Shown one piece after another: positions 47,356-60,500 of a DNA stretch of 64,000 bases. Origin of the DNA: Protopterus annectens. Taxonomy: Eukaryota; Chordata; Ceratodontiformes; Protopteridae. The stretch spans positions 1,787,435,839-1,787,499,838 of the forward strand of contig NC_056743.1 of assembly GCF_019279795.1 (NCBI RefSeq). Direction: 5' to 3'. The notes below the pieces were generated by a model, which saw only the letters and a program-made list of their open reading frames with translations, was not told the origin of the DNA and made no database searches. The position numbers were made by a program, and so were the translations under genes. Within the stretch, counting starts at the first letter, position 1. The number at the start of each line of letters is the position of its first letter.

Positions 47356-48637
47356 AAAAGCCATGGTTTGCAGAGAGCTTACAAAACATCAAAGGGATCT
47401 CATTATTGAAAGGTATCAGTGAGGAGAAGGGTACCTGCGGTAGTGGTGCTGCTGTAGCGTTTTCACCTCACAGCAAGACGTTGTCATGTTCGACTCTCAG
47501 CTAGAGCGTCTTCTTTGTGGAGGCATGCGTGAATGGGCATGCCTTCGTTGAAGGTTGTGCATCAGGGCTGGTAACTCGGCACGTAAAAATCCACTACCAA
47601 ACATTAGCAGACCGGAGCTCCACTGTGGCGACCCCTAACCAGGATAAGCCGAAAGACACAACAACAAAAATCAGTGAGGAGAAGGGTACAAAATAATTTC
47701 CACAGCATTGGATATACCATGGAACACAGTGAAGACAATCATCAAAAAGTGGGGAAAATATGTGACAACAGTGACATTGCAAAGAACTGGACGTCTTTCC
47801 AAAATTGATGAAAAAGCAAGATGAAAACTGGTCAGGGAGGCTGCCAAGAGACCTTCAGCAACACTGAAGGAGCTGCAGGAATTTCTGGAAAGTACTGGTT
47901 GTGAACTACATGTGACAACAATCTCCTGTATTCTCCATATGTCTGGCCTATGGGATAGGGTTGCAAGATGGAAGCCTTTTCTTACACAGAAAAACATCCA
48001 GGCCCAGCTAAAATTTAGAAAACAATAAATCAAGTCTCCCAAATGCATGTGGGAAAATGTGTTATGGTCTGATGAGGCAAAAGTTGAACTTTTTGGCCAC
48101 AATTCCAAAAGGTACGTTTGATGCAAAAACAACACTTTGCATCACCAAAAGAACACCATCCCCATGGTGAAGCATGGTGGTGGCAGTATCATGCTTTGGG
48201 GTTGCTTTTCTTCAGCTGGAACTGGGGCTTTAGTCAAGGTGGAGGGAGTTATGAACAGTTCCAAATACCAGTCACTTTTGGCCCAAAATCTTCAGGCATC
48301 TGCTAGAAAGCTGAAGATGAAGAGGAATTTCACCTTTCAACACGACAATGACCCCAAGCATACATCCAAATCAGCAAAAGAATGGCTTCACCAGAAGAAA
48401 ATTAAAGTTTTGGAATCACCCAGCCAGAGCCCAGACCTAAATCCAATAGAAAATCTGTGGGGTAACCTGAAGTAGGCTGTGCACAAGAGATGCTCTCACA
48501 ATCTAACAGATATGGAGCACTTTTGCAAAGAAGAGTGGGCAAATATTATCAAGTCAAGATGTGCCATGCTGATAGACTCCTACCCAAGAAGACTGAATAC
48601 TGTAATTAAATCAAAAGGTGCTTCAACAAAGTATTAG
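47356..48637 (+). pseudogene. Tc1-like transposase, broken and split by a SINE
   Basis: N-terminal helix-turn-helix: ELTKHQRDLIIERYQ, then the SINE, then ISTALDIPWNTVKTIIKKW. A GRLSKIDEKA segment precedes a second helical region with VREAAKRPSATLKELQEFL. Catalytic region: LWSDEAKVELFG (first Asp, about 48067), [26 protein letters not shown] (second Asp, about 48343), [15 protein letters not shown] (Glu, about 48450). The spacing between the second Asp and Glu fits DD34E of Tc1. It has stops at about 47821, 48028, 48121 and 48475, so it is inactive. Confidence 0.9.
47435..47669 (+). mobile_element. tRNA-derived SINE with RTE-type 3' tail, copy 3, inside Tc1
   Basis: A perfect 20 bp duplication flanks it (47415-47434 and 47670-47689). 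Head TGCGGTAGTGGTGCTGCTGT and B-box-like GTTCGACTCTC; body GGGCATGCCTTCGTTGAAGG; end GGCGACCCCTAACCAGGATA and an ACAACA tail. At 235 bp it equals the copy at 25333-25568 in length and layout, in the opposite orientation. Confidence 0.95.
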
Positions 48638-48843
48638 TTTAAGGGTGTGCACACTTATCAACCAGCTTATTGTACATTATCTTATTTTTTTCCCATAACA
48701 AATTTGTTTTTCAATTGAATTGTACAGGTTACAGGTCACATTAAAGGTGGGAAAAGTTTTGAAATGATTTATTGTGGTCTCATTTTTTATATCACAAAAA
48801 CTTAGCATTTTAACAGGGGTGTGTATACTTTTTATATCCACTG

Positions 48844-48958
48844 TACCTAAACAGCAGAAACCTTCGAAACACACTCCCAAACATTCCACACACAACACCA
48901 AACACATCACACACATCAGACAACACAACAGTGTCTCACAAACACAGCCCATAAGGCA
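48844..48958 (+). mobile_element. CR1 LINE, segment 2, between Tc1 and hAT
   Basis: Continues CR1 ORF1 with AAACAGCAGAAACC and an A/C-rich linker up to CACAAACACAGCCCATAAGG, matching 40685-40800 of the intact CR1. It ends at the hAT target site. Confidence 0.8.
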
Positions 48959-50082
48959 CAGTGGTGGCTGGTGACTTCAAATCAAAGGGGGGCTGCAGGA
49001 GACAGCTGAATGGGTTGGGGACAATGGGAAGGAGTGTGGCCAATTAGAACAGGGTGGAGCTATGCTAAAAACCACAAAAAATGGGACTTTAATTAAATAC
49101 ACTGCCCTGGGTGCCACTGCCAAACCATCATTATAAGAGTCCAATCAAGACAAAATGAATTGTAGAAGAAAAAAAAATTTCAATGCATTGGGTGCATGAC
49201 AGCTTAATCAAGTATAAAAAAACAAGCACCACTCAGCTTAAACCACTTCTCCTTGCACTGCAGTTCTAATTATAATTTATATTCAGCTTTATAAAAGTAC
49301 CAAGTAACATGCTGAAAGTAGCAATACCTCCACTTGTAAAAATGTTTCTTATCCAAAAAAGACCTGCTGCCTGACAACATCTACTTATTTCATGAGGAAA
49401 ACATGGTCAATGTAAAAAATGAACAGCAAAGAAGAAACAAACTCAAGATAAATTGCTTAAAGGATTGCTGCACAGGTTATGGACCACACATGATAGATTG
49501 GCATTCTATTTAGTTTGCTGGTAAAGCCTGCAAAGATGACTGCAAGTCTCCAACAAATGTAATGAGCTTCTGAAAAATACTGTAATCCTGTCCTTTATTA
49601 CAAATACTGTCATATGCATTTCAATATCTAAGGCTTATACGCTATCTAGTTATGTAAATATTCTCTGCATGGCAACAAAAAAAGGCTTTCAATGTTGGTA
49701 ATTCTTTAACAGTATGCTTATTAAAGCTTACTTGCATCTTCAGTCTCAGACAAGTTTACCTGATAGTCATTAAACCATTGCTACTTAATCACAGAGCAAC
49801 AGGCACTGCAATGACATGCATTTTCTGAATAAGAAGTATAAATTAACAGTATAAAAATATGACAGAAAACCAGAACATTCTGCAAAATCAAGGACAGATG
49901 AAAAGCCACTGTAGTATTGGTGTCTACCTTGGATGGGGGGATACTCTGCACACTTACACTGCATAACTGCTCCTTGCCTTGCTTGGACACATCCAGAGTC
50001 ACTACATGGGGGAGTGGGGTGCAACAAGTATGTCATAATTTGAAATGTCTCTGGCTGATGGCGATGACCCTGACACATTTGT

Positions 50083-50380
50083 CATACCTCTCAGCCTCAG
50101 AGCAAGAACTCTAGACAAAGCCATAAGCAGAAGTGGGATAAAGGCCCAAAAATAAGGACAGTTTTTAAATATTGCTCTTATAAACTTAGAAAGATAATAG
50201 AATAGTAGGTCTTGCATTAGTAGTAATTTTCTGAAGGGTATGAAATCTGAAACTCAAATGTCTGTCATTATTTTCTAACTTCAGTCTTTAATGATTTGCC
50301 ACTAATTTGCCAGAAAACCACAATTTTATGAAAACTGGACCAAAAATGTGACGCAAAAATATAAAATAGTCACACAATAC
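50083..50380 (+). mobile_element. MITE-like element, copy 4
   Basis: Starts CATACCTCTCAGCCTCAG, then AAATATTGCTCTTATAAAC, TTTTCTGAAGGGTATGAAAT, AACTCAAATGTCTGTCATTA and GCCAGAAAACCACAATTTTA. A matching right end (ATCAGGGACAGTTGAGAGGT) stands at about 50603-50622, so about 200 bp may have been inserted into it. Confidence 0.7.
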
Positions 50381-50661
50381 AGCTGGGAACCTGTCAAAGA
50401 AGGGACACTTTTTAATATTAGTACTGTTAACTTGAGCAGCTGACAAAATAAGAGAATCTACATGCATTTCTGAAATTAAAAGTAATCTATAACTCTGATC
50501 ATTACAATTATTTATTAATTGTAAACCCTCCATGTTTTCTTCCAAATTTGCCATTTTGTGGACGGATTATTAGGGGGAGAGCAACATTTTGAGCCAAAAT
50601 CAGGGACAGTTGAGAGGTTTGGATATACCAAAGTCTATAAAGTGATTTATCTGCATGTACC

Positions 50662-50940
50662 TCTCATCCTCTTAATGCAAAAAATCTGGACAAGGCCAAA
50701 TATATTGGGGGAACATACAAACAGTACAAAAAATTGCTGTTGTATAAACTTAGCCAGTTGACAGAACAACAGGTCTTGGTTTAGCTTGCATTTTTCTGAA
50801 GAGTATGAAGTCTGAAACTCAATGTCTGTCATTATTTAGTGACTTAATTCCTAAATGATTTGCCAGAAAACCACAAATTTTATGAGGAACAAACCAAAAA
50901 TAAGAAGCAAAAATCTGGATAGTTAAGAGGTATAGTTCAG
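50662..50940 (+). mobile_element. MITE-like element, copy 5 (most complete)
   Basis: Left end GTACCTCTCATCCTCTTAAT, right end (about 50924-50938) reading AGTTAAGAGGTATAG, i.e. inverted relative to the left. The core is the same as in copy 4. Length is about 280 bp, with no coding capacity. Confidence 0.7.
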
Positions 50941-52016
50941 CTGGGGTTGTCCGAGTTTGCCACCCTTCCCTCCCTCATAAAATCATGGTCGAATGGGGCC
51001 TCCCCCTGCAGCTATTCCAATGTCCCATTACTTGGTTATTTCACCCCATTTACCATAAACACTGTAATGTGCATAGTGCTTTACTTCTACAATGATTTGG
51101 ATTTCATTTAAAATGTTTATTTCACATTTTACAGCACAAACACTAATAGACATCTCCTAAACAAAGCAATGGAGTCTCACAATGAAAATAGACAGCATTA
51201 AAACTTCTCTGCCCTTGAAACTCACATTCATTGAAACAACATTGAAACCCACATGCAAAGAAAATACATCTGGCCAGTGGCAGATAAAGATTAACTTTGG
51301 TCCATTTTCAAATCATAGGCCCCTTGCAGAGCAAACATACATGTGTTCTTTGATACACCTTCCTGATTGAATTAAATTATATTCCTCGTATAATACAGTA
51401 CAGCTGTTAGAGGGCATTTTAAATTTGTTTTGTACATTTTTCCAGTAAACAATGAAACAAAATGCATGCACTAATAATGACAAAACTGACCATTTCAGAA
51501 CATTTCCATCATAAAAGTCTACTCAGATTTCTACAATCCACCAGTGTCAGTAAATATGCACAATCTCTGCAGAAGTAAAAGTCATCGAAATAATTCCACA
51601 CTAAAGAGATCTGTAACCATTGAAGAGCCAGCAAACAACTTTAATATTTCATTGTTTCATCTACAAATAAAGTACCTGTTGCCATTGAATAAATTGCCTA
51701 TGTTACAATAAATAAAATGGTAAGCTAGTAATATTGCAATAGGAAGTGGCCGGTAAACTGATAACAGGTTCATCGTTACTAGGTATCTCCACCAAATAGG
51801 ACATTCTCAGGACTGCAGCATCCACCCCCTTTAAAAGTACAACACAGTACAGTATCAGCAATGTATCTATATACCATGGGAGTAGAACCCACAGCCTTCT
51901 GCATCAAAAGCAAGTACACCACATATTGTGCTCTTAAAAATACAAGAAGACTCAGCATAAGCAGCATTAAACTTCACTTCAAGCTCTCAGCTCCTTGTAA
52001 AATCCACTCGGCACTC

Positions 52017-52600
52017 AACTGTATCTCTCAACTTTGAAGCACAAGAAGTCTAGAAAAATACCAAATTTATTGGGGGGGGGGGGCAAAAGCCGAAAAACTA
52101 GGGACACATTTTCAACATTGCTTGTATAATCTTGGAAAGTTGCTAGAATAAAATGTGGTGTTACTACCATACATTTCCCTGCCAGGTCTTGAACCCTGGA
52201 CACTGTATACTACAGTCAGAGCAACAAACCACTATGCCAGATCAGTTGTTTCTTGAAAGACAGGTAGACTGGAACTTAAATGGCTATCATTTACTGAATT
52301 CAGTTCTCACCATAGCTCTCAACCTCTTAACACAAAACACCTAATCATAGCCAATAATAGGGGAATACATCTTCCAAACATATTCAGTGAATTTATTCTC
52401 ACCATAGCTCTCAACCTCTTAGCACAAAAGACCTGGACAAAGCTAATAATGGGGGAATACAGCCCCAAAATAGGGACAAATTTCAAATATTGATCTTATA
52501 AACAGAAAATTGCTAGAATAAAAGGTTTTGTGTTAATATGTGCTTTCTGAAGACTATGGACTGAAATTCAAATGCCTGTCATTATTCAAAATCCAGAAGA
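52017..52600 (+). mobile_element. MITE-like elements, copies 6 and 7
   Basis: Left-end sequences occur at 52019 (TGTATCTCTCAACTTTGAAG), 52309 and 52399 (both ATAGCTCTCAACCTCTTA). The first copy contains a G run (52071-52083) and an inserted tRNA-like segment (about 52180-52245, minus). The last has the full core to about 52580 (GAAGACTATGGACTGAAATT). Confidence 0.65.
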
Positions 52601-53224
52601 ATTTCACAAGTGGTGGTGGACAGGGAATTCAAGTCCAATGCTACATGTTCCCAAGGTACAGGGTTTGAGTCTATCTAGCCACTAGGTATACTTAACTGGG
52701 GCATTTCACACACATGTACACACACCTAACTGCTGCAAAGTTCATTCAACAGTAGTTTCCAAGCTGCAAAGTCTGTTCAACAGTAGTTTCTAAAATATAA
52801 AGCCCATTCAACAGTACACGCACACTCTACCTGCTGCAAGCCCATTCATTCCACAGTAAAGCCTGGCAGAGTAAGTTATTCCCTCATGTGAGAGCAGGCT
52901 GGGTAGCAGCCTGCAGATGTTGCAGTCTGATCCCCTTCCAGTCTATGCAGTTGTAACTGCATAGACTTCTGGGATATCTGCTGCTAAATGCTGTCTTCAT
53001 AATCTGGACTGCTGGTGAGATAGTCTGGATTCTGTGTGCATGCTCTGGGACTGGTTCACCAGCAGTCTGGATAGGGAAATGCTGCGAGTGCACATGTGCG
53101 ATGTTCCAGGACTCGTATTTGTTTTTTTACTTTAGCTTTCTTTTTTACTTTAATTTTCTTTTCTTTTTACAGCTGAGGGGGGGGGGGTTGCTGTCCTGCA
53201 GCCTAATAGCATGAGCCGCCCCTG

Positions 53225-56200
53225 ATAAGGCATAACAATAAACCAATGCAGGCCATAATGCATAACAATAAATGAAACATACTAGTCATTAGCACCTCAG
53301 TTGTGAGACACACCAATGTCCCCCTCACCATGCTCGACAAGGAGAAGGTCACGGTCGGTTATCTGTCAGGTGCCAGAATCCACCACATCACACACGCACT
53401 TAAGCCTCTGCACAACAGGTACAAGTATGACTCTGTCATTGTCCATGTTGGTGTGAATGACTTGAAGTGTACCTCCCTGGACTATATGAAGGGAGATATG
53501 ATTGAGCTCTCAGAGTATGTGCCCCAGGCAAGTATAACCCTAGCCCTATGCAGCACCCTACCTTCACCAAGAATTATACCACAATACCAACAAAAAATAA
53601 TTGACTTCAACAATTGGCTTAGTTTCTTGTGTCTTTCCAAGGGGATCCAGTATATGTCTACCTGAGATGACATGGTTGACAGGCCTTGATGCTTTGCCAG
53701 AGATGACCTCCTCCTGTCACCCCTGGGATTCCGGATCCTGGCCAAGACTCTTGCCTCCCCCATTGTGCCTTTTTTAGGCTATGTCCCAAAGACAAATCTT
53801 CTGACATAAAAGATCTATCAAAAAGGAAATTGAAGGTCATGCTGCTTAACAGTAGAAGCCTTAACCTGAAAATGCACTCACTGCAGGCTCTCCTTGCACT
53901 GCAAGATGCCAATGTCTGTGTGGTCACGGAAACTTGGTTCAGGGCTACAGAGAGCACCCTGCCTTACCAAGCTATACCTTATTCCACATATTCTTACCCC
54001 AAAATGAGGTTGGGAAGAAGAAGGGTGGTGGAGTCTCTATCCTTATTAATGACAGGCACACCTCCAGACTGGTTTGCCAGCAAGATGACTGGAATTACCC
54101 TAGGTGCAACTGACAGCTGGCAAGACATGCATCCAAGTTATAGCCAGCTATAGACCCCCCTCCATGACTTAGAACACCTACTCCTCCTACCTGGACCTAC
54201 TTAAATCCATCAAGGTACCCCCTGAAACCCTGACCCTTGGTGACTTCAACTACCCCACCATAGACTGAGTGACTTATTCCTGCACAAATGCATTCACCCA
54301 ATTCCTTGGCTTCATTAGTTCTAACACACTGGACCAGCTTATGTCATCCCCCACAAAGGGAGGTAACATTATGGACTTGGTTCTCACCAACATGGATGAC
54401 CACTGCACCACTTCCATAGTATGTTCTTCTCTGGTGAGATCAGATCATCTGTCTGTTTCATTCGAAATTTCTACCTCCCCCCCCAAGCCATAACCAGGCT
54501 AAACAAAATTCTCAAAAGCTGACTACAACCTCCTAAGGGAGGGTATCAGTAGCTTCACACCACCGGTCCCCTCAGAGGATGCAGACAACTATGCTGAACA
54601 CTATGCCAATGCAGTATATAAGCACCTGTACAACTGCATGGACTCAGCCATACCCAACAAAACTAAAATCTGCTCCTCAAGGAAACACAAACCTGTCTGG
54701 TGGACATCCTCTATCAACAGGATAAAGGAACAAATTACAAATTGGAAAAACTCAATCCTCAGCCTCAACAAGCAAATTAGATCACTAGTGAAAACCTCCA
54801 AAGCCAATTATGAATTGAAACTAGCCTCTGAAACAAAGGGAAACCACAAAGCCTTCTTCAGTTAGGTCAGGAACCACCAATGCAATGCCCAGGTTTATTC
54901 CAAATTAGTACATAATGGTACCACTTACACTGATCCTGTTGACTTAACCAACCTGCTAGCAGATAGGTTCAGCACAAACTTCACCCCCTATCCCCATAAG
55001 GCCCATTTGACGCCCCAATACTTGTCCTGAACCTCACCTCTTCATAGATCAAGTGTCAAAGACCCTATCCAAGGCAAAGAACATAGCTTCCATGGGACTT
55101 GAGAGTATCCCAGGCTGTATTCTGCACCATCTGCAGCAAGAACTAGCTTTGCCATTGATTAGCCTATTCAGGCACAGCCTAAGTACAGACTTCACTCTAG
55201 CAGAGTGAAGAACTGCCATTATCATCCCCTTGCACAAAGGTGGTGCCACTACTGACACTGGAAACTATTACCCCATTAGCTTGACAAGTCTGATCTGTAA
55301 AGCCATCGAGTGTATTATTATGGAGCTCAGAAACAAGGACATAGGCAATCTCCAAGCACTTGATCCCACCCAGTTCAGATTTGTCAAGGGCAGATCATGC
55401 CTGTTGAATCTGGCTGACTTGGTGAGACTGTCACCAAAGCCCTGGATGAGGGAAAGTCAGTACATACAGCTTAAGCCCTGGATGAGGGAAAGTCAGTACA
55501 TACAGTTTACCATGACTTGGCCAAGGCCTTCGACACAATCCTCCACTCTGCCATCATCAAAAAGCTAACACAACTTGGTATAAATCCTTGTCTCATCAAG
55601 TGTGTGGCCAGTTGTCTCACCAAAAGAACCCACAAGATCAAATTAGGTGCCTCCACCTCCAACAGCAGACCTGTCACTAGTGGTGTTCCCCAGGGATCTG
55701 TCCTGGGAACCCTACTGTTTGGCATCTACTTCTCAGAGGTTCAGGCAAAGACAAAAGGCCTGTGGGTGACCATGTTTGCAGATGACAGTAAGTTGGGTGC
55801 TGTCATTGACTCCCCAGATGATGTTAACATACTGCAAGAAGGTCTCACAGCAACAAATGACTGGTGCCAAAGTCATGGCCTTTAACTTAAATGCAAAAAA
55901 TGCATTATCATACCATTCAGCAAAAACATGGCTCCTACTAATTACCACATCAATGGCAATCCCCTAAGCACACAACCTTTGGTGAGAGATCTGGGTACTC
56001 AGGTTGACAACAATCTCACATTCAACCATCGTGTAGCGGCAGTGGTCAGAAAAGCCTTTTACTTGGTTCATCTCATAAGTAAAGAGATTATATCCAGAGA
56101 AAAAGTGGTTATTACCTCTCTGTACTCCTCCCTCATTAGGCCAATAATTGAGTATAACGTCCATTTGGTATGTACCTCTCCAAACACCTGCATCAATGGG

Positions 56201-56705
56201 AAAGGCCACAGAAATACCTCATAAAGAGAATCCATGGCCTCCAACGCCTGTCCTATGCAGACAGACTCAAATCACTATCACCCTACTCGGTATCATACAG
56301 ATTGCTCAGAAGTGATCTGTGTCTCGCCTACAAGGCAATATTGGACCCTGCCTTACTAGAGATGCTTCATATCTAACTCCTTGAACATTACCCGTTCAAA
56401 AGGCCTAAATCTAATATGCAACATCAACAAAACCTGCTGGAGAAATAGGTTTGTCTCCTAGAGGCTGCTCCATCTCTGGAATACACTTCCCATACATGTC
56501 AAATAGAATACGTCACTGACCCTCTTCAAGTGCAACCTTGATGAGTGGATGGGAAACTACAAATTTGTCACAGGGGTTCCACCTGTGTCTCTCATTGACA
56601 GGGGTGACAGGTGCTGACTGATGTTTCTTTTTTGGGGATAAACTCTTGGCTAAGCTTGTAAGGGCCCCAGGGCCATTAGCTTAGTAACCTCCTATAATCC
56701 TATGA
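53225..56705 (+). mobile_element. CR1 LINE, segment 3: ORF1 esterase end and all of ORF2, decayed
   Basis: ORF1 end: RHTNVPLTMLDKEKVTV, GARIHHITHALKPLHNRYKY, GVNDLKCTSLDYM (53303-53665). ORF2: VMLLNSRSLNLKMHSLQALL (53836), CVVTETWFRATES, LTLGDFNYPTID (about 54230), RSDHLSVSF (about 54437). Linker: KPVWWTSSINR. Polymerase: YPISLTSLICKAIECIIMEL (about 55268), VKGRSCLLNLADL, LAKAFDTILHSA, TSGVPQGSVLGTLLFGIYF, MFADDSKLGAV (about 55770) and the C-terminal QWERPQKYLIKRIHGLQ (about 56190). A local direct repeat (about 55437-55466 and 55471-55500, CCCTGGATGAGGGAAAGTCA) interrupts it. It ends with a decayed octamer tail (about 56680-56705). It has many stops and shifts and is older than the CR1 at 39359. 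Confidence 0.9.
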
Positions 56706-57515
56706 TCAGCATTTCAGAGAAATTTTAAGCAGAAGACAGACAGTGTATTCTTAGTACAAGGATATCAGTGCTGTTAAGGTTGCTCTCATAGTTCTCAGGA
56801 TATTTACACTTTTTAAGTTATTCTGCATGATACAAACACTTCAGAGAGAGAAGGGTCACATCAGAATTTGTTGTTGTAGTCAGAGCAGTCAGTAACAGTT
56901 GCAAGTCATTAGCAGCTAACAATTGTCATTGCCCTCCCTGCAGTCCTAGGGCATGTGCATGGAATCATGTAGGTACTTACACCATGTTTACATCCCCAAT
57001 AGCAAGTGATTTGTTTTTGGTATTCAGGAATGCTAATGATTTCACACCTCATCTGCATCTTCACATTGCTCAGAGGGCTGACTCTACACTATTTAAAGGT
57101 AATGGTGTAGCTATGGAGGTGGAAGGAGTAGAGACTGATTGAATACAGACAGACCATTACTGCTAGTTACTTGGAGGAGATTGACTGTTTCATAAGTTAT
57201 GTTTGTCCTCTTCAGAACCTGCTTACTTACATTTTCATATTTGGATGTATTTCAATATGAAAAGGGAAAAAATAATTTTGCGATATATACAATTTTAAAG
57301 ATTCACCTCTGGTATACTGCAAAAATGATGTAATTACTGTGATTTCCAAGGTAGTGTGGTTACATCACAGTATTGTATTATTATTTGCTATTGTATGAGT
57401 GCCTCAACCGTGTGGGTGACTCATTGGATAGGATGAGTGACACATTGGATTGGACAGTTTCTGTGATGAAACTTCTGCTGGGAAGGGCCGGCAACCACAT
57501 GCCCATAGGGTCACA
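56706..57515. other. No gene seen
   Basis: Ordinary mixed-composition sequence between two LINEs; no coding motifs. Confidence 0.5.
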
Positions 57516-57518
57516 ACA

Positions 57519-60500
57519 TTTATTTTATTTATTTATTTATTTATTTTACATTTGTTAACCAGTTTAGTCTGGCTGAGCTTTTGGCTCATTTTCAGCAGAG
57601 ACCCTGGGAGAAAAGCTCATCAGGACTAGAAAACAATTTATTAAATTTTAGTAACATAGTAGTAACAATTAGCTATAGGATCTTCCAAGCAGAGACCTGG
57701 ACAGAAAAAAAGCTCCTCAGGCAATTCAATTATACAGAGTATTAACAATTGGCAGACAAGTATGTGAGTTGTTACAAACAAGGTTTTAAACGATAAGCAG
57801 AAGAAAAATGTGACTAGTTACAATAGTATTTAAGCTGCTTAGAGCAACATGAGTTAATAGGCAGATGCTTATTTAAAGTGGGTATGATCTAGTTGTATAG
57901 GAGTTTGAAAACAAGAAAGGAAAGTAAGAATGGCTAGTAGGAGATGTAGGGGAGGTTTAGTATAGGAGACAGACTAGACAGGTAGGTTGTTTTGAAACTG
58001 TAAGAATTAAGAGTGGTTGGAGATAGAGGAAGGGAAGAGGTAGAACAGGCAGGGGAATAGTGTTAGAGATACATTAAGAGTGAGGTGGTGAAATAGATGA
58101 AAGGATGGTGGTTTCAGGGTGGTTGGCTACAGTGGCAAGACCACTTTGTTTTTAGGTATTTCCTTGTGGCTCATTTGAAACTTTTGCTATGCTGGAGGGA
58201 TTTTATTTCCAAGGGGAATTAGTTCCAGGATGTAGCTGGGTTATAGTTATAGAGAAGGCAGCCTATTTTTGGTTTTGGGTTTGTAGATGTCTAATAATTC
58301 TTGATCTGAGCTGCGTAGCATCCTAGCAGGGGAATATTTGGATATGATAGTGGAGAGGCTGGGGCAGAAGGAGGGCAGATAGAGGATAGAGTGGATGATT
58401 TGTAGTTGGTATAGTTGGAGCAGCTGAGGGAATTCTAGCCAGTGTAGTTGCTGTAGTGCTAAGCAGTGGTGTGACTTGTAGGTTTGGTTAGCTGCAAATC
58501 TGGCAATCTTATTATAGGTAGTTTCAAGCTTGGAAATAAGTGTAGAATTTAGGTTTGTGAATATGTGGCAGCTGTACAGGACAGTTGGGAGTAATAAAGC
58601 CTGGGAGAGCGTTATTCGGGTAGTGTTAGTTAAGTATTTCTTGCTACAGAAAAGGTGTCCAAGTTTCTGATGAGTTCTTTTTACCGAGTTAGTAATATGG
58701 AGATCAAACTTAAGCTGATCATCTATTGAATACCTAGCAATTTAGTACTAGATTCAGTTGAGATGAAAGTGTTGTTGCAGGATAAGATGGTAAATGTACG
58801 TTTGAGTGTAGTGATGTTTTTAGGGAGGAAGAGTAGGAGCTTAGTTTTTTTGGATTAAGTATTAGTTTGTTATCACTAAGCCAAGTCTCAATGGTGTGGA
58901 AGGATGCCTGGGTAGTTGAGTGGAGGTCAGTTGGGTTGTCAGCAATGGTTATAACAGCTGAGTCATCAGCATATTGCACAAGAGATGACTAGGGACAAGA
59001 GGAGTAGAGCAAGTTGGTGAAAATATTAAAGAGTAGTGGTCCAAGTATGGACCCTTGGGGGACTGCCATTTGTACAGTGAGAGGGGAAGATAGTGCCATT
59101 TAACTGATTGCTGGCTGGTGGAGAGATAGCTGGAGAACCAGGAGATAGTAGGTGGAGAGAAATGTAAGTTAGTGAGTTTATATAGAATGAGTGGGTGAGA
59201 GACAGTGTCAAAGGCTTTAGAAAGGTCAAGGAATAGGCATGAGACAAGTTTATTGTTATCACGAGCTAGGGAGACTGTGTTGATGAATGATATGAGTGCA
59301 GTAGTTGTACTATTCTTGGGACGGAAACCATGCTGTGTGGGTGTGAGAAGGTTTTCCTGATGAAGGTAATGCATTGCCTGCTTGTGAATGCATTTCTCTA
59401 GGATTTTTGAGAGTGGAGAGAGTATGGCAATTGGTCTGAAGTTGGATATGTCTGAGGAGATGCCCCCTTTGTGAATGGGTAGAGTAAAGAAATTCTTCCA
59501 TACAGTGGGGACATATGATTCAGAAATGGATTGCTTGATTAAGATGGATACAGGATAGGCAAGAGGTTCAGAGGCAATCTGCAGGAAGTTAGAGGGTAGC
59601 TTGTCAACAGATGGGGAGCAAGGTTTAAGTTTAGAGAGTAATGAGTTTACATAATTAGTTGATACTGCTTTTAGAGAGAAGGAGTTAGGAGGGTTTGGAA
59701 GAGGTATAGAGGTACAGAGTTTGTCAGGGTGCTAGTGTTGTTTCTGGGGGGGGGGAGTTTATTATAGAGGTTACTGAGTTTATAAAACAATTGTTAAATT
59801 TGTTGGCTATGTCTTCAGGTGTTGCATTGGGACATGGGTTAGGAGTGGAAGGGTTTCCTGGATGAAGAGTCTGTTTAATAGAAATCCAGAATTTATTTGG
59901 GTCTGATTTAAGAGTAGAGGGAGGATTGACATAGAAGTTTATTTTGTCATGATGGATGATTTTTTTTAATTTTATTTCTGAGTTCTTTATATTTCTGAAG
60001 AAGAGAAGGGGTCCTAATTTTAGTCCACGTTTTCCAAATCTTATCCCGGTCTTTCATGAGAGTTTTGGTAGATTTTGTGAGCCAGGGAGCAGTATTAGAT
60101 TTGATTTTAATCATGCAAAGAGGAGCAAGGGAGTTAAGAATGTTTAGGAATGTAGTGTTGAAGGAGTGGACAGCTTCATCTAATGGAAGAGTGGTGAGGT
60201 AAGACCAGTTAATTTTGGAGAGTTGGTGAATAAAGGAGTTAGGACAGAAATGAGAAAGTGAGCGGGTGGTAATAAATTTGTTAGGGTTGTTAAGGTGGGG
60301 AGTATGTCTGGTAACTGTTATAAGGCAGTGGTCGCTGAGGGCATTTGGAAGGGTTTGGGAGTTATGATAGTTTTGAGGGTGGGAGACCAATATCCAGTCT
60401 AGACGAGAGCTAGGTAGGTGAGATTTATTAATGTAGGTTGGGGTTGTGATTAGCTGCTCAAACCCATGTAGGTTTATACAGGAAGTAGTGTTGGGAGCTT

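Larger units (their letters stand above)
46984..48843 (+). mobile_element. Tc1-like DNA transposon with long inverted repeats
   Basis: TA target duplications are at 46982-46983 and 48844-48845. Both ends read CAGTGGATATAAAA and continue as inverted repeats for about 260-290 bp. Unusually these reach into the transposase 3' coding part: PRRLN..IK.K appears at 48590-48625 and, reversed, at about 47260-47225. Without the inserted SINE the element would be about 1.6 kb, normal for Tc1. It is inserted into a CR1 ORF1. Confidence 0.95.
48959..53224 (+). mobile_element. hAT DNA transposon, non-autonomous, 4.27 kb
   Basis: A perfect 8 bp duplication ATAAGGCA (48951-48958 and 53225-53232) and ends CAGTGGTGGCTGGTG / reversed CAGGGGCGGCTCATG define it as hAT. 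Removing it rejoins CR1 ORF1 exactly (compare 40780-40830). I see no hAT transposase. The interior is AT-rich and carries at least four MITE-like copies (50083-52600) and tRNA-like scars at about 51880 and 52190 (minus). A perfect 11 bp stem is at 52941-52966. Confidence 0.85.
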
